Assembly (NCBI GenBank): GCA_001800315.1
Contig: MGVE01000011.1
Span: forward strand, 1-64,000
From: Elusimicrobia bacterium RIFOXYA2_FULL_47_53
GTDB taxonomy: Bacteria; Elusimicrobiota; Endomicrobiia; Endomicrobiales; XYA2-FULL-47-53
Length of the DNA stretch: 64,000 nt
Reading direction: 5' to 3'
Within the stretch, counting starts at the first letter, position 1, and the number at the start of each line of letters is the position of its first letter. Below, one piece after another: positions 10,259 to 19,862 of this stretch. The position numbers and the translations under genes are program-made. The notes under the pieces are model-generated. The model was not told the DNA's origin. It ran no database searches and saw only the letters and a list, made by a program, of their open reading frames with translations.

Positions 10259-11238
10259 AAATTCTTATAATAAAACCGAGCTCTTTCGGTGATATTATTC
10301 AGGCAAACCCGGTTCTAAGGGGTTTAAGAAATGAATATCCCGACGCCGAGATTTCCTGGCTTGTTTTTGACGCCTGGGCTCAGGTGCCGGCGCTGTTTCC
10401 CGACCTGGATAAGATAATATTCTGGAAAAGAGGCGGCGGGCTTGATGAGTTTTTGCGAGTTCTTAAGGCCGTGAGAAAAGAACGGTTTGATATTGTAATT
10501 GACCTGCAGGGCCTGTTCAGGACAGCCCTTGCGGCAGCGCTTTCCGGAGGTAAAAAAATAATAGGCGCTCCCGGCATGAAAGAGTTTTCCGGGTGGTTTG
10601 TTGAGGAAATATATCCGGAGAAAAAAAAGTTAAACGCGGTCAGGAGGTCGCTTGAGGTTATCAGGTATCTGACCGGCAAGGAGCCGTCTGTTGAGTTCTC
10701 CGTTAAGCCGCATGAAAAAGACAGAGAAACCGCCCTTCAGCTTCTAAGCGCCGCCGGCATACATCCGGGCAGAAAGATTATCGGTTTAATACCTTCGGCG
10801 CGCGGCCCGGCGAAGCAGTGGCCCAGGCAGCAGCTGCTGAAACTTATTGAGATGTCTTTGGATTACTCAAAAAATTTCGTTTTTGTCGTGCTCGGCTCCA
10901 AGGGCGACTCAATTAAATATAATGATCCGAGAGTTGTTGATTTGTGCGGAAAGACTACAATCTCCGAGCTTGCGGCGGTTCTTCAGCTGTGCCGCGGCGT
11001 TTTAGGCCCCGATACCGGGCCTGTGCATCTTGCTTCCGCCCTCGGGATAAGCGTTGCCGTTATTTTTGGAGGTTCGGATGTCAATGAAACGGCTCCGATA
11101 AACGGCAATCCGCTGATTATCAGAAAAGATTTTCCCTGTTCTCCGTGCAGGTCAAGGCCTTCCTGCCGCGATTATAAGTGCCTTGCGGAGATAAAACCCC
11201 AGGAAGTCTTCGGGCATATTAAGGGCTGGATGGTTTAA
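10255..11238 (+). CDS. GT9 family heptosyltransferase
   Basis: 327 residues. It opens with MKILIIKPSSFGDIIQANPVL, the N-terminal beta-alpha unit of ADP-heptose:LPS transferases, and contains IDLQGLFRTALA in the acceptor domain and GPDTGPVHLASALG in the ADP-heptose-binding domain. A C-terminal CSPCRSRPSC cluster resembles that of the neighbouring fusion protein. Start ATGA overlaps the preceding stop. It is probably an inner-core heptosyltransferase acting at the cytoplasmic face of the membrane; which linkage it makes cannot be said. Confidence 0.9.
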   Translation: MKILIIKPSSFGDIIQANPVLRGLRNEYPDAEISWLVFDAWAQVPALFPDLDKIIFWKRGGGLDEFLRVLKAVRKERFDIVIDLQGLFRTALAAALSGGKKIIGAPGMKEFSGWFVEEIYPEKKKLNAVRRSLEVIRYLTGKEPSVEFSVKPHEKDRETALQLLSAAGIHPGRKIIGLIPSARGPAKQWPRQQLLKLIEMSLDYSKNFVFVVLGSKGDSIKYNDPRVVDLCGKTTISELAAVLQLCRGVLGPDTGPVHLASALGISVAVIFGGSDVNETAPINGNPLIIRKDFPCSPCRSRPSCRDYKCLAEIKPQEVFGHIKGWMV

Positions 11239-12185
11239 TGTCACAAAAGACTAAATGCGTGTATTTTCATATGAACCAGCTGGGCGATATGCTTTTTTCG
11301 CTGCCGTTTCTTTCGGCGGCAAGAAAGGCCTGGCCTGACAGGCATCTGGCGAGCTTCGCGAGAGACTCTTTCCGCGGGCTTCTTGACTCGTCCGGTTTTG
11401 TTGATGAGGTGGTCGTAAGAAAAAACGGGGGCTTCAATTTTATTGAGAATATAGCCGCCCTGCGCCGGGGGAGTTTTGACTGTTCTATTCATTTCTCAGA
11501 GTCTCCGCGCTCCTCTTTGACGGCGCTTTTATCCGGAATACCGGAGATGGCGGGTTTCTCCACCGCGGCGCTTAGTCTGCTTTACAAAGTTAAGGCCGAA
11601 AGAATCGGCGTTCCTTCAATGCGTAACAACGCGAGGCTTGCCGAAAAGCTTGGCTTAAAGGCTTTGCCTGAAGATTACAGCGGATTGTTAAAGGTTCCCC
11701 GGAAAGCTTTAGAACTTATTGACGGCTGGGTTGAATCGCGCGGTTTAAATAAAGCCAAGCTTGTGGCTGTCGCTCCGGGCGCGAGCAGAAGGCGCAGGGA
11801 TAAATTGTGGCAGGCTTCTAAATGGGTTCAGGTTATAAAGGAATTATCGCTCAAAGGTTATGAACCGGTTCTCTGCGGAGGCCCGGCCGATGCCGGTGAG
11901 TTGCGCGGTATCAGCGAAGCCTGCGGTGGAAAGGCCGGCGTTTATGACGGTGTTTACGGCATAGACGGTTTGGCCGCTTTATTTTCAACCTCAGTAAAAT
12001 TCCTGGGCATTGATTCCGGCGCCATGCATCTTGCCGCGGCCCTGAAAGTTCCCGTTGTGGCGCTTTTCGGGCCGACAGACCCTTTACAGGTCGGCCCCAT
12101 GCCGCTTGAAAAAAATATTGTTGTTAAGAAAAATTATATGGATGAGATAGAAGTTAAAGATGTCCTGGAGGCTGCGGGAATATGA
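11238..12185 (+). CDS. GT9 family heptosyltransferase
   Basis: 315 residues, the third consecutive GT9 domain. Visible features are YFHMNQLGDMLFSLPFLSAA at the N-terminus, VAVAPGASRRRRDKLW at the start of the nucleotide domain and GIDSGAMHLAAALKVPVVALFGPTDP. It lacks the cysteine-rich tail of the two preceding enzymes and is more divergent. It overlaps the preceding stop by one base and the following ligase gene by four, so the three genes are co-translated. Donor is presumed ADP-heptose. Confidence 0.88.
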   Translation: MSQKTKCVYFHMNQLGDMLFSLPFLSAARKAWPDRHLASFARDSFRGLLDSSGFVDEVVVRKNGGFNFIENIAALRRGSFDCSIHFSESPRSSLTALLSGIPEMAGFSTAALSLLYKVKAERIGVPSMRNNARLAEKLGLKALPEDYSGLLKVPRKALELIDGWVESRGLNKAKLVAVAPGASRRRRDKLWQASKWVQVIKELSLKGYEPVLCGGPADAGELRGISEACGGKAGVYDGVYGIDGLAALFSTSVKFLGIDSGAMHLAAALKVPVVALFGPTDPLQVGPMPLEKNIVVKKNYMDEIEVKDVLEAAGI

Positions 12186-13387
12186 TTCTTATTAACGCGG
12201 TAAAAACGGCGGCCAACTATATTTTCGCGCTGAGCATGCCCTTTACCCATATCGGCGGATATGCCGCTGTAGGACTTGCATTTTTTGTTTCATGGAGCTC
12301 CTGGGGAAAGCACAGGGCCCAGCCTTTGAAGCTGCTTTTGAAAATTTTTATTATTTACGGTTTTGTAAGAGCGGTATTTTCCGGCCAGCCGCAGGTGGGG
12401 TACGCCGCGATGTTCGGATATTTCAGCCAGTGGTTTCTGCCGCTTCTTCTGGGCATGGCCGCCGGAGATTCTAAGGCGGCGGTAAAAAGCTTTTATATAT
12501 ACATGGGAGCTTTTTTTACGCTGGTTTTTCTTTCGGTGCTGGCGTACTTTGGTTTGTTCTACAAGCATCTGGGAGCCGATATTTATCTTGTAAACGAAGG
12601 GCTCCTTAAAGGCCTGCGTTCTCATATTGCCATGGCGGCGCTGAGCCTTCTGTTTTCATTTCTTGCTTTTTCGCAAACCTTGTATAACCAGAAATTATCT
12701 AAAAATTTCCGAGCGTTTTTCGCGGCTGCCGGCATAATCTCTCTGCTTGCTCTGGCGCTTACCGGTTCAAGAGGCTATTATATCGCGGCGGTGCTGTCGT
12801 ACGCGGCTTTCGGGATATACTGGTTCGTGCAGACCGGCAAAATAAAAGCCATGATTTACGCCGCGTTAGCAGCCTCCGCGGTTATGGCTCTCCTTCTGTC
12901 GGTTTCCCCGGGACTGAGGCAAAGAGTCACAGGAACTAAATTCAGCGAGCCGAATGTGCAGGGAAGGGTAATACTCTATAAGGTCGCCTTTTGGGAAATA
13001 CGGGAAAGGCCATTTTTTGGTTTCGGTCCCGGCGAGGGAGTCAAACAGGAGAAGTATTTTAATATGCTGCCGCCTGAACAGCAGGCGCTAAAAAATCATA
13101 CGCATCTGCATTCTTTCTATCTGAACTTTATGGCGGATTTCGGGCTGGCGGGTTTTGTTATATTTATTCTTATGGTTTTTTACTGGCTTAAAACGGTATG
13201 GACGGCGTATCACAGCGGCAGTAATTTCAATAAAGCTGTTTCCTTCGGGTTGTTTTGGGGTATAATAGGGATTTTAGCGGGAGATTCTTTTGACACTCTT
13301 CTTCGCGGGCCGGGGGTGGCTATGGAGCTGTTCTGGCTTACGGGTATCGTTATCGGGCTAAACGAGTCGGAAAAAGGCGATAAATGA
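12182..13387 (+). CDS. O-antigen ligase-like polytopic membrane protein
   Basis: 401 residues with about 10-12 predicted transmembrane helices. The family marker is the periplasmic loop near residues 270-310: an RPFFGFGPGEG turn followed by NHTHLHSFYLNFMADFGLAG, as in WaaL/Wzy-type ligases. ALTGSRGYYIAAVLSY in the middle is also typical. Proteins of this class attach undecaprenyl-linked glycan to lipid A-core on the periplasmic side, or polymerise it; ligase and polymerase cannot be separated by sequence alone. Overlaps both neighbours by four bases. Confidence 0.8.
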   Translation: MILINAVKTAANYIFALSMPFTHIGGYAAVGLAFFVSWSSWGKHRAQPLKLLLKIFIIYGFVRAVFSGQPQVGYAAMFGYFSQWFLPLLLGMAAGDSKAAVKSFYIYMGAFFTLVFLSVLAYFGLFYKHLGADIYLVNEGLLKGLRSHIAMAALSLLFSFLAFSQTLYNQKLSKNFRAFFAAAGIISLLALALTGSRGYYIAAVLSYAAFGIYWFVQTGKIKAMIYAALAASAVMALLLSVSPGLRQRVTGTKFSEPNVQGRVILYKVAFWEIRERPFFGFGPGEGVKQEKYFNMLPPEQQALKNHTHLHSFYLNFMADFGLAGFVIFILMVFYWLKTVWTAYHSGSNFNKAVSFGLFWGIIGILAGDSFDTLLRGPGVAMELFWLTGIVIGLNESEKGDK

Positions 13388-14253
13388 AGATAAGCGGCGC
13401 GGCCATAATAAGAAACGGAGTAAAACTGAAGTTCCCGTTCGTTGAATCAATACGCTCCGTCCTGCCTTTGTGCGGCGAGTTTGTCGTGGCTGTCGGCGAC
13501 AGTGACGACGGCACAAGGGAAAGGATAGAGTCTATAAACGATCCAAAAATAAAAATAATTGACACAAAGTGGGATATGGACAAGCGTTCCGGAGGACAGG
13601 TTCTTTCAGAACAGACAAATATCGCCCTGTGCGGCTGTTCCGGAGACTGGATTTTCTATATTCAGTCGGACGAGGCCGTAAGCGAGAAAGATTTTGATAA
13701 AATCAATCTGGCCGTGGATGCGGCCTCAAAAAGAGATGACATTGACGGCCTGGCGTTCGGTTATCTCCATTTTTACGGCAGCTATAATACTTTCCAGTCG
13801 GGAAAAAACTGGTATCCGCAGGAAATAAGGCTCGTAAAAAACGACAAATCCATTGTCTCGCACGGCGACGCGCAGGGTTTCAGAAAGAACGGAAAAAAAC
13901 TCAGGGGGATCGCCTGCGGGGCCGATATCTATCATTACGGCTGGGCCAGGCAGCCGGAAGTTATGGCGGAAAAAATCAGGTCATTTCATAAATTATGGCA
14001 TGATGACAGCTGGGTTGAAAAAAACTGCTCTAATAAAAGCCTCCCCGAATTTTATACTGATCTGGGCAACCTAAGAGAATTCAGGGGCAGCCACCCGGCC
14101 GCGATGTCGGAGCTGGTCAGCGGCGATTCAAGTGATTTCATATTGAAATGCAGGGACCAGTATCTGAAAAAGCGGGGCCTGCTCGCGTTCGCTAAAGACG
14201 CTCTCCGCAGGACTATGATAGGACAGCACAGAAACTTTATTCTGGTAAAGTAG
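13384..14253 (+). CDS. GT2 family glycosyltransferase
   Basis: 289 residues. A GT-A nucleotide-binding fold is visible: AAIIRNGVKLKFPFVESI, VAVGDSDDGTRERI, and YIQSDEAVSE in place of the usual DXD. The middle GFRKNGKKLRGIACGADIYHYGWARQPE resembles acceptor-side sequences of uncharacterised GT2 enzymes. No membrane segment is seen, so it should act in the cytoplasm on a lipid-linked or core oligosaccharide. It overlaps the ligase gene; a GAGGAG Shine-Dalgarno follows it for the next gene. Specificity unknown. Confidence 0.82.
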   Translation: MKISGAAIIRNGVKLKFPFVESIRSVLPLCGEFVVAVGDSDDGTRERIESINDPKIKIIDTKWDMDKRSGGQVLSEQTNIALCGCSGDWIFYIQSDEAVSEKDFDKINLAVDAASKRDDIDGLAFGYLHFYGSYNTFQSGKNWYPQEIRLVKNDKSIVSHGDAQGFRKNGKKLRGIACGADIYHYGWARQPEVMAEKIRSFHKLWHDDSWVEKNCSNKSLPEFYTDLGNLREFRGSHPAAMSELVSGDSSDFILKCRDQYLKKRGLLAFAKDALRRTMIGQHRNFILVK

Positions 14254-14271
14254 CTTTAACGAGGAGCCGCT

Positions 14272-14988
14272 ATGGTAAATTTTCTCAGAAACAAAGCCAT
14301 ACTGAACTTTTATGAGGCAATATATCCGTATTTAAAGACTTCTCTTCATGTGGAGAGCGAGCTTCCCGGAAGAAAGGCTATGGTTTTCGCGCCGCACGCG
14401 GACGATGAAGCCATCGGCTGCGGAGGAACAATTTTAAAGCATAATTTAAGCGGAGGCGAATCCTTCTGTGTATATATGACTGATGACGGCCCCCAGAGGC
14501 GCGCCGAGGCCGCAAAAGCAGCTGAACTGCTCAAGTTTCATAAAGTGGAAAATTTCGGCTATGGTGTTGAAACTTTGTCCTCCGCCGGGGATCTTCATGA
14601 AAGGCTTGCCGGAATATTAAACCGCGAAAATCCGGAAGTTGTTTTTGTTCCCTTTGTGCTGGATAATCATTCCGACCACCGCGCGTTAAACAGCGCTCTT
14701 TTTAAAGCGTCGGATATGATTGCCGGCAATCCCATGGTCTATGCTTATCCGGTCTGGTCGCCTCTTTATCCGAACCTGCTGGTAGATATTGAAGAGGTGT
14801 GGGATGCTAAAAAAGCCGCGATAGAGTGCTACAAGTCCCAGACCGCAACCAGGGATTATGTTTCTATGGCCTACTCGCTTTCAAAATATTGGAGCACGGT
14901 TAAAGGCGGCGGATTAAAGCTGGCTGAAAACTTTTTCAGGATGAGTTTAAAGAAATACGCTGAACTGGGGAGAAAATTAGGTGCGTGA
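14272..14988 (+). CDS. PIG-L/LmbE family N-acetylglucosaminyl deacetylase-like protein
   Basis: 238 residues. The zinc site is complete: FAPHADDEAIGCGG (His42, Asp44, Asp45) and the downstream DNHSDHRAL (His133, His136). Enzymes of this family remove the N-acetyl group from GlcNAc-containing glycoconjugates. Within an LPS/glycan cluster it may deacetylate a core or lipid-linked amino sugar; the true substrate is not known. GAGGAG upstream of ATG 14272 is a good ribosome-binding site. It overlaps the next gene by eight bases. Confidence 0.88.
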   Translation: MVNFLRNKAILNFYEAIYPYLKTSLHVESELPGRKAMVFAPHADDEAIGCGGTILKHNLSGGESFCVYMTDDGPQRRAEAAKAAELLKFHKVENFGYGVETLSSAGDLHERLAGILNRENPEVVFVPFVLDNHSDHRALNSALFKASDMIAGNPMVYAYPVWSPLYPNLLVDIEEVWDAKKAAIECYKSQTATRDYVSMAYSLSKYWSTVKGGGLKLAENFFRMSLKKYAELGRKLGA

Positions 14989-16435
14989 TATAAGGCCTTT
15001 TTTAAAGAATTACGGCTGGTTTATAGCGGTTTTTGCCATAGCTCTTTCACTGAGGCTCTGGCATATTACAAATCCGCTGCTTGACGAGCATTCCTGGCGG
15101 CAGACCGGAAGCGGCATGGTGGCGAGAAACTACGCGGCTAATATGAATTTCTTTCAGCCGACCGTTGATTTTGACTACCGCTATCCCATGGCCTACGGTT
15201 TGTTTGAGTATGTGGTGGGCCTGCTGTCAAAAGTATTCGGGTTTTCTGACCTGCTTGGCAGAAGCGTTTCTTTGTTTACCTTTGTATTTGGTTTTATATA
15301 TTTCTATAAGCTGGTTTTGAGGTATTTTAACGAAAGCGTGGCGCTGTGGTCAAGTTTCTTTTACGCCATTCTGCCGGTTTCCGTGTTTTACACGCGGGCT
15401 TTTCAGCCCGACGGAAACATGGTAAGTGCGAGCATTGTGTTTCTTTATTATTTCACGCTATGGGCCGATGAGGGCAGGCGGAGCCACTTTTTGCTGAGCG
15501 TTCTGCTGGCAAACCTGGCGTTTCTCTTTAAGATACCTTCATTGTTTATGCTTTTTCCTGCCTTCGGATACCTGATAATAAAAAACGGAGCCAGGGCTCT
15601 CTATGACTGGCGCTGGTATCTTTTTTTTGCGCTGAGTGTTTCGTTTCCTTTGTTCTTTCACTGGTATGTGCCGATAGCTACGGGGGGAAGTATTCAGAGC
15701 GCGTTGTTTGAACAGGATAAGTGGGGCGGCGGGCCGGTCTGGCTCGGCTATGAATTCTGGTGGAAAACATTTTTCATGAATCTTTCTGAATATCACTTTA
15801 TGCATGCCGGCTATGTCCTGTTTATTTTCGGCCTGTTCAAAAAAGCTGTGAGAAAAGAACAGTGGCTTTTTCATCTCTGGCTCTTAGGTGTGGCGCTGTT
15901 TTTTGTCGCCGTGGCAAAAGGCATGCACCATGAATATTACAACCTCCCGATACTGCCGGTGGGAAGCTTTTTTATGGGATGGTTTGTGTCTGAACATTTC
16001 GGCAGGCTGAGAACCGCCGGGGTTAAGTCGTTTTGGCAGTCGGCCTCCGGCTACCTGGTGGGCTTTATGGTTTTTTATACGGTTGTTTTCTCCATGATAA
16101 GGCTCAATGACAGGTATAAAATAAACGCCGATTACCTGGTTCTGGCGGATTTTGTAAAGATCAATTCTCAGGCCGGCGATCATGCCGTTGTTTTAAGCAA
16201 ATCCGAACCCGAGGTGCTGTATTACGCACACAGGAAAGGGGTAAACGCTCATACCGCTGAACAGCTTGAGCGGTATCTGTCGGGCGCTGGGCCTCAGTAC
16301 ACCGTGCTTGCCATAGCGGGAAGCGGCTTTAAGGCCGAGGCTCCGGAGCTTTATAAAAGAATCGCAAACAGTTATAATATCGTCTATGACGGCAAATCTG
16401 GGATAGTGGCGAAAATCACGGGAAAACTGAAATAA
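14981..16435 (+). CDS. GT39/ArnT-like integral membrane glycosyltransferase (GT-C fold)
   Basis: 484 residues, GTG start at 14981. The first transmembrane helix (about 12-28) is followed by NPLLDEHSWRQTG; the Asp35-Glu36 pair after helix 1 is the catalytic signature of PMT/ArnT-type GT-C enzymes. About ten more helices follow, then a soluble C-terminal domain from about residue 385. These enzymes use polyprenyl-phosphate sugars at the periplasmic face, so this may decorate lipid A, core or a protein. The sugar is unknown. Confidence 0.8.
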   Translation: MRDIRPFLKNYGWFIAVFAIALSLRLWHITNPLLDEHSWRQTGSGMVARNYAANMNFFQPTVDFDYRYPMAYGLFEYVVGLLSKVFGFSDLLGRSVSLFTFVFGFIYFYKLVLRYFNESVALWSSFFYAILPVSVFYTRAFQPDGNMVSASIVFLYYFTLWADEGRRSHFLLSVLLANLAFLFKIPSLFMLFPAFGYLIIKNGARALYDWRWYLFFALSVSFPLFFHWYVPIATGGSIQSALFEQDKWGGGPVWLGYEFWWKTFFMNLSEYHFMHAGYVLFIFGLFKKAVRKEQWLFHLWLLGVALFFVAVAKGMHHEYYNLPILPVGSFFMGWFVSEHFGRLRTAGVKSFWQSASGYLVGFMVFYTVVFSMIRLNDRYKINADYLVLADFVKINSQAGDHAVVLSKSEPEVLYYAHRKGVNAHTAEQLERYLSGAGPQYTVLAIAGSGFKAEAPELYKRIANSYNIVYDGKSGIVAKITGKLK

Positions 16436-16438
16436 CAA

Positions 16439-17551
16439 ATGATAAGCATTCTGCATGTGTATTCATCCTGGACGCCCGGCGGCGCTGAAAAAGTAATGCT
16501 TTTGCTGGCAAACTGCCTTGAAAAATCAGGCGTAAGGAATATTATCGCCAGCCCGAAAAACAGTTTTCTTTTTAACGAGGCCGTGAAGTCAGGACTTAAA
16601 ACACATAGCCTTAGAATTAACGGTTCTTTTGACCCGATCGGCATCCTTAAACTACTTTATATTGCCAGAAAAGAGCATGTTGATATTATTCACGCCCACC
16701 AGGGTAAAGTTTTTTGGCCCTGCATAATAGCCAAGCTTCTCAGTGGCGGCAGGATAGGGGTTGTTTTTCACCGGCATGCCCAGCTGGCCCACAGATTCTA
16801 TTCAAGGGGACACTACAAAATAGCCGATAAGGTTATAGCTATATCCAAAGCCGTGGCTTCCGGGCTTATTCAAAGAGAAAAAGTTCCGGCAGGCAAAGTT
16901 GAAGTTGTTTATAACGGCACGGATTTTGACAGATTTTCCGGGGCTGTTTCCGGCGAGACGGTCAGAAAACAGTACGGGCTGTCAGGTAAAACCGTCATAG
17001 GCACCGCCGCCGCGATGAATTATCCTAAAGGCAAGGGCCAGAAATATCTTATTGAGGCGGCTAAAACCTTAACCGCGAAATACGACAATTTGATTTTTCT
17101 TATTGTGGGTACCGGCCCGATGCTGGGCGACTTCAAGGAATACGCGAAAGCTTTGGGGGTCGCTGATAAGATTATATTTGCCGGACAGCAGTCAAAGGTG
17201 GAAGAATACATTGCCGCCATGGACATATTCTGCCTCCTGTCGTGGGATACCGAGGGTTTCGGGCAGGTTGTGGTTGAGGCCCAGGCGCTGGGAAAGCCGG
17301 TCATAGCCACAAATGTAGGCGGCATTCCCGAGGCCTTTGAAGACGGAATGGGCGGAATTTTAATTGAACCTGAAAATACGGCGGCCGTGGTTGAGGCGGT
17401 TTCAAAGCTTCTGGATAACCCCCGGAAAGCTTCCGAGATGGGAAGAGCCGGACAGAGTTTTGTTTATAAAAACTTTTCGCTTTCGCTTATGGTTTCAAAA
17501 ATCGGCAGGATATATCAGGATATATTAAGCGCAGTTCAGGAGAGAAAATAA
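16439..17551 (+). CDS. GT4 family glycosyltransferase
   Basis: 370 residues with the two-Rossmann GT-B layout. The N-terminal domain has HVYSSWTPGGAEKVMLLLAN and IIHAHQGKVFWP. The C-terminal donor site has GTAAAMNYPKGKGQKYLIEA, IFCLLSWDTEGFGQVVVEAQ and NVGGIPEAFEDG, where the conserved EGFGxxxxEA glutamates of GT4 enzymes are present. Cytoplasmic. It starts three bases after the GT39 gene and overlaps the next start by one base. Likely extends the LPS core or O-chain; donor unknown. Confidence 0.9.
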   Translation: MISILHVYSSWTPGGAEKVMLLLANCLEKSGVRNIIASPKNSFLFNEAVKSGLKTHSLRINGSFDPIGILKLLYIARKEHVDIIHAHQGKVFWPCIIAKLLSGGRIGVVFHRHAQLAHRFYSRGHYKIADKVIAISKAVASGLIQREKVPAGKVEVVYNGTDFDRFSGAVSGETVRKQYGLSGKTVIGTAAAMNYPKGKGQKYLIEAAKTLTAKYDNLIFLIVGTGPMLGDFKEYAKALGVADKIIFAGQQSKVEEYIAAMDIFCLLSWDTEGFGQVVVEAQALGKPVIATNVGGIPEAFEDGMGGILIEPENTAAVVEAVSKLLDNPRKASEMGRAGQSFVYKNFSLSLMVSKIGRIYQDILSAVQERK

Positions 17552-18312
17552 TGAATGCCGGAAAGATATCGGTCTATGTTATCGCGTACAACGAAGAGGC
17601 AAAGCTCAGGGACTGCCTGGAGAGCGTGAAGTGGGCCGGCGAGATAGTTGTGGCGGATTCTTTCAGCACCGATAAAACCGTTGAAATAGCAAGGCAGTAT
17701 ACGGACAAGATTGTTGAGATAAAGTTTGAGGGTTTCGGAAAACTGCGGAACGAGGCGCTCAAACATCTCTCCAACGAATGGGTGCTTAGCGTGGATTCTG
17801 ACGAAAGGGTCACTCCCGAGTTAAGGGATGAACTGCTCTCCTTAATGGAGAAAGGGCCGGAGTGCGACGCCTATCTGGTTCCGAGAAAGACGCATTTTAT
17901 GGGCAGGTGGATAAGGCATTGCGGCTGGTATCCGGATTTCCGCCAGCCCCAGTTTTTCAATAAGAACAAGATGAAATATTCCGATCAGCTGGTTCACGAG
18001 ACCTACGAACTTGACGGCCGGCTCGGCAGGCTGAAAGGCCATGTGCTGCAGTTTCCTTTCACGGATCTTGGCCAGTATCTCAAAAAGATGGACAGGTATT
18101 CGGATTTGAGAGCCAGGGAGATGCATTCAAAAGGCAAAAAATTCAGCGTTTTGAATCTGATAGTAAATCCTCTGGCTATGTTTTTCAGAATGTTCGTAGC
18201 CAAACTCGGTTTTCTTGACGGCAGGGAAGGTCTGGTTCTATCTTATCTTTACGCGTATTACACAGCGATTAAGTATATAAAACTCTGGGAAAAGGAAACT
18301 CCGGTTAAATGA
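17551..18312 (+). CDS. GT2 family glycosyltransferase, WaaE/KdtX-like
   Basis: 253 residues. YNEEAKLRDCLESVKWAGEIVVADSFSTDKTVEIA, SVDSDERVTPEL (DXD-type motif) and HFMGRWIRHCGWYPDFRQP match LPS core beta-glucosyltransferases of the WaaE type. The C-terminus contains one or two hydrophobic stretches that probably contact the membrane. The start overlaps the preceding stop by one base; the stop is overlapped by lpxK by four. The assignment to core assembly is supported by context; the transferred sugar is not certain. Confidence 0.85.
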   Translation: MNAGKISVYVIAYNEEAKLRDCLESVKWAGEIVVADSFSTDKTVEIARQYTDKIVEIKFEGFGKLRNEALKHLSNEWVLSVDSDERVTPELRDELLSLMEKGPECDAYLVPRKTHFMGRWIRHCGWYPDFRQPQFFNKNKMKYSDQLVHETYELDGRLGRLKGHVLQFPFTDLGQYLKKMDRYSDLRAREMHSKGKKFSVLNLIVNPLAMFFRMFVAKLGFLDGREGLVLSYLYAYYTAIKYIKLWEKETPVK

Positions 18313-19328
18313 TCAGATTTTGTCTCTTGTCGGGAGTTTACGCTTTTTTCGCGCGGATTGACAGAAAAATTAAGTCAAAAAACGCGGTAAAACTCGCCAA
18401 ACCCGTAATAAGCGTCGGCAATATAACCTGGGGCGGCACCGGGAAAACCCCGGTTGTAATAAAACTTGCCAGGCTTCTTTCAGGGGCTGGAAAGAAAGTA
18501 TGCGTGCTTTCCCGAGGCTATAAACGCAAAATATCTTCCCGCGGCCCTGTGGTCGTAAGCGACGGAGCAGGAATTCTTTCATCGGTTGAGGAGTCGGGGG
18601 ATGAGCCGATGTTAATCGCCAGGAGCGTCCCGGGCGCTATTGTAATTTGCGGGAAAGACAGAGGTGAGTCCGCGGCCCTCGCGCTAAAGAATTATAATGT
18701 TGATGTCTTTATCCTTGATGACGGATTTCAGCATTGGAAGGTTTTGCGCGACCTGGATATTGTCTGCGTTAACGCCAAAAACCCCTTTGGCAACGGCTGT
18801 TTAATACCTGCAGGAATACTCAGAGAACCGCTCAGCGAACTTAAAAGAGCAGGTTTAATAGTTATAAATAATACCAATTTTGTCCGGGCCTCGGAACTTG
18901 AGGCGATTGAGCGGGAAATCGCCGCTCATTGCGCCGCTCCTGTGGTAAGATCGGCGCTTAAGGCGGAATATTTCGCGCGCCTGGACGGGTCGCTGCCTGA
19001 TGCCAGGCCAAAGGCGGCTGTCCTTATGTCGGCGATAGCAAATAACGATTTATTTAAAGCCTCGGTTGAATCGCTCGGCGTAAAGGTGTTAAAGCACTAT
19101 CAGTACAGGGATCATTTCAAATATTCAGAAGCCGAGGTCTCAAACGCGCTTTCCGGGCTCCCCGACGGAGTTCCTGTTATAGTGACGGCCAAAGACGCTG
19201 TTAAGATATCGCGGTATGTTCCCAAAGACAGCCTGAGCAGAGTTCTGCTTCTGGACAATACGGTGGAGTTTAATCATGGAGAACAAGTGTGGCTAAGCAA
19301 AATAAGAGAAACCGTGCGGTCTTCTTAG
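18309..19328 (+). CDS. lpxK: Tetraacyldisaccharide 4'-kinase
   Basis: 339 residues, standard length. LpxK phosphorylates the lipid A disaccharide at the 4' position. The P-loop is SVGNITWGGTGKTPVV (about residues 35-50), followed by VCVLSRGYKRK, DEPMLIAR and FILDDGFQHWKVLRDLDIV, all family signatures. The N-terminus has the expected short hydrophobic segment. Its last 40 bases overlap gmhB, an unusually long overlap in a different frame. Confidence 0.95.
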   Translation: MIRFCLLSGVYAFFARIDRKIKSKNAVKLAKPVISVGNITWGGTGKTPVVIKLARLLSGAGKKVCVLSRGYKRKISSRGPVVVSDGAGILSSVEESGDEPMLIARSVPGAIVICGKDRGESAALALKNYNVDVFILDDGFQHWKVLRDLDIVCVNAKNPFGNGCLIPAGILREPLSELKRAGLIVINNTNFVRASELEAIEREIAAHCAAPVVRSALKAEYFARLDGSLPDARPKAAVLMSAIANNDLFKASVESLGVKVLKHYQYRDHFKYSEAEVSNALSGLPDGVPVIVTAKDAVKISRYVPKDSLSRVLLLDNTVEFNHGEQVWLSKIRETVRSS

Positions 19329-19858
19329 ACCGGGACGGAACCATAATAGCAGAGCGCAACTATCTGCGCAGGGTAAAAGATGTAAAACTTCTCAAGGGCT
19401 CCGTTGAGGCCATGAAATTATTAAAAGCCCTGGGCTATAAACTGATTATCGTCACCAACCAGTCGGGCATTGGCAGAGGGTATCTTACGGAGAATAAGCT
19501 CGCTCAGATTCATAAATACCTCCTCAAGCTGCTTAAAAGTAAAGGTGTTAAAATTGATGGTATCTATTACTGCCCTCATCATCCTGATGAGAAATGCGCC
19601 TGCAGAAAACCAAATACCGAGCTTGTAAAGCTGGCCCGGGATCGATTTAATCTTGACCTGAAAAAATCTTTCACAGTCGGTGACCACACCGGTGATTTCA
19701 GGCTGGGCCGGAATATGGGCGGGAAGGGAATATTCGTAAAAAGCGGGCATTGGAAACACGAACAGAAAAAGATTGACGCCAGCGGCGGGGCTGTCCGGCC
19801 TGATTACACGGCTGCCAATATCCTGGCGGCGGCAAAGTTAATAGAGCGCGTTTCATAA
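19289..19858 (+). CDS. gmhB: D-glycero-D-manno-heptose-1,7-bisphosphate 7-phosphatase
   Basis: 189 residues, GTG start at 19289 with GGAG at 19278-19281. HAD-superfamily motif I is FLDRDGTII (Asp14, Asp16), motif II is IVTNQSGIGRG and the zinc loop is Cys95, His97, Cys103 and Cys105 (CPHHPDEKCACRKP). GmhB dephosphorylates heptose bisphosphate in ADP-heptose synthesis. The start lies inside lpxK, so translation is probably coupled. Histidinol-phosphatase activity is an alternative in this family, but the LPS context favours heptose. Confidence 0.92.
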   Translation: MAKQNKRNRAVFLDRDGTIIAERNYLRRVKDVKLLKGSVEAMKLLKALGYKLIIVTNQSGIGRGYLTENKLAQIHKYLLKLLKSKGVKIDGIYYCPHHPDEKCACRKPNTELVKLARDRFNLDLKKSFTVGDHTGDFRLGRNMGGKGIFVKSGHWKHEQKKIDASGGAVRPDYTAANILAAAKLIERVS

Positions 19859-19862
19859 GGCA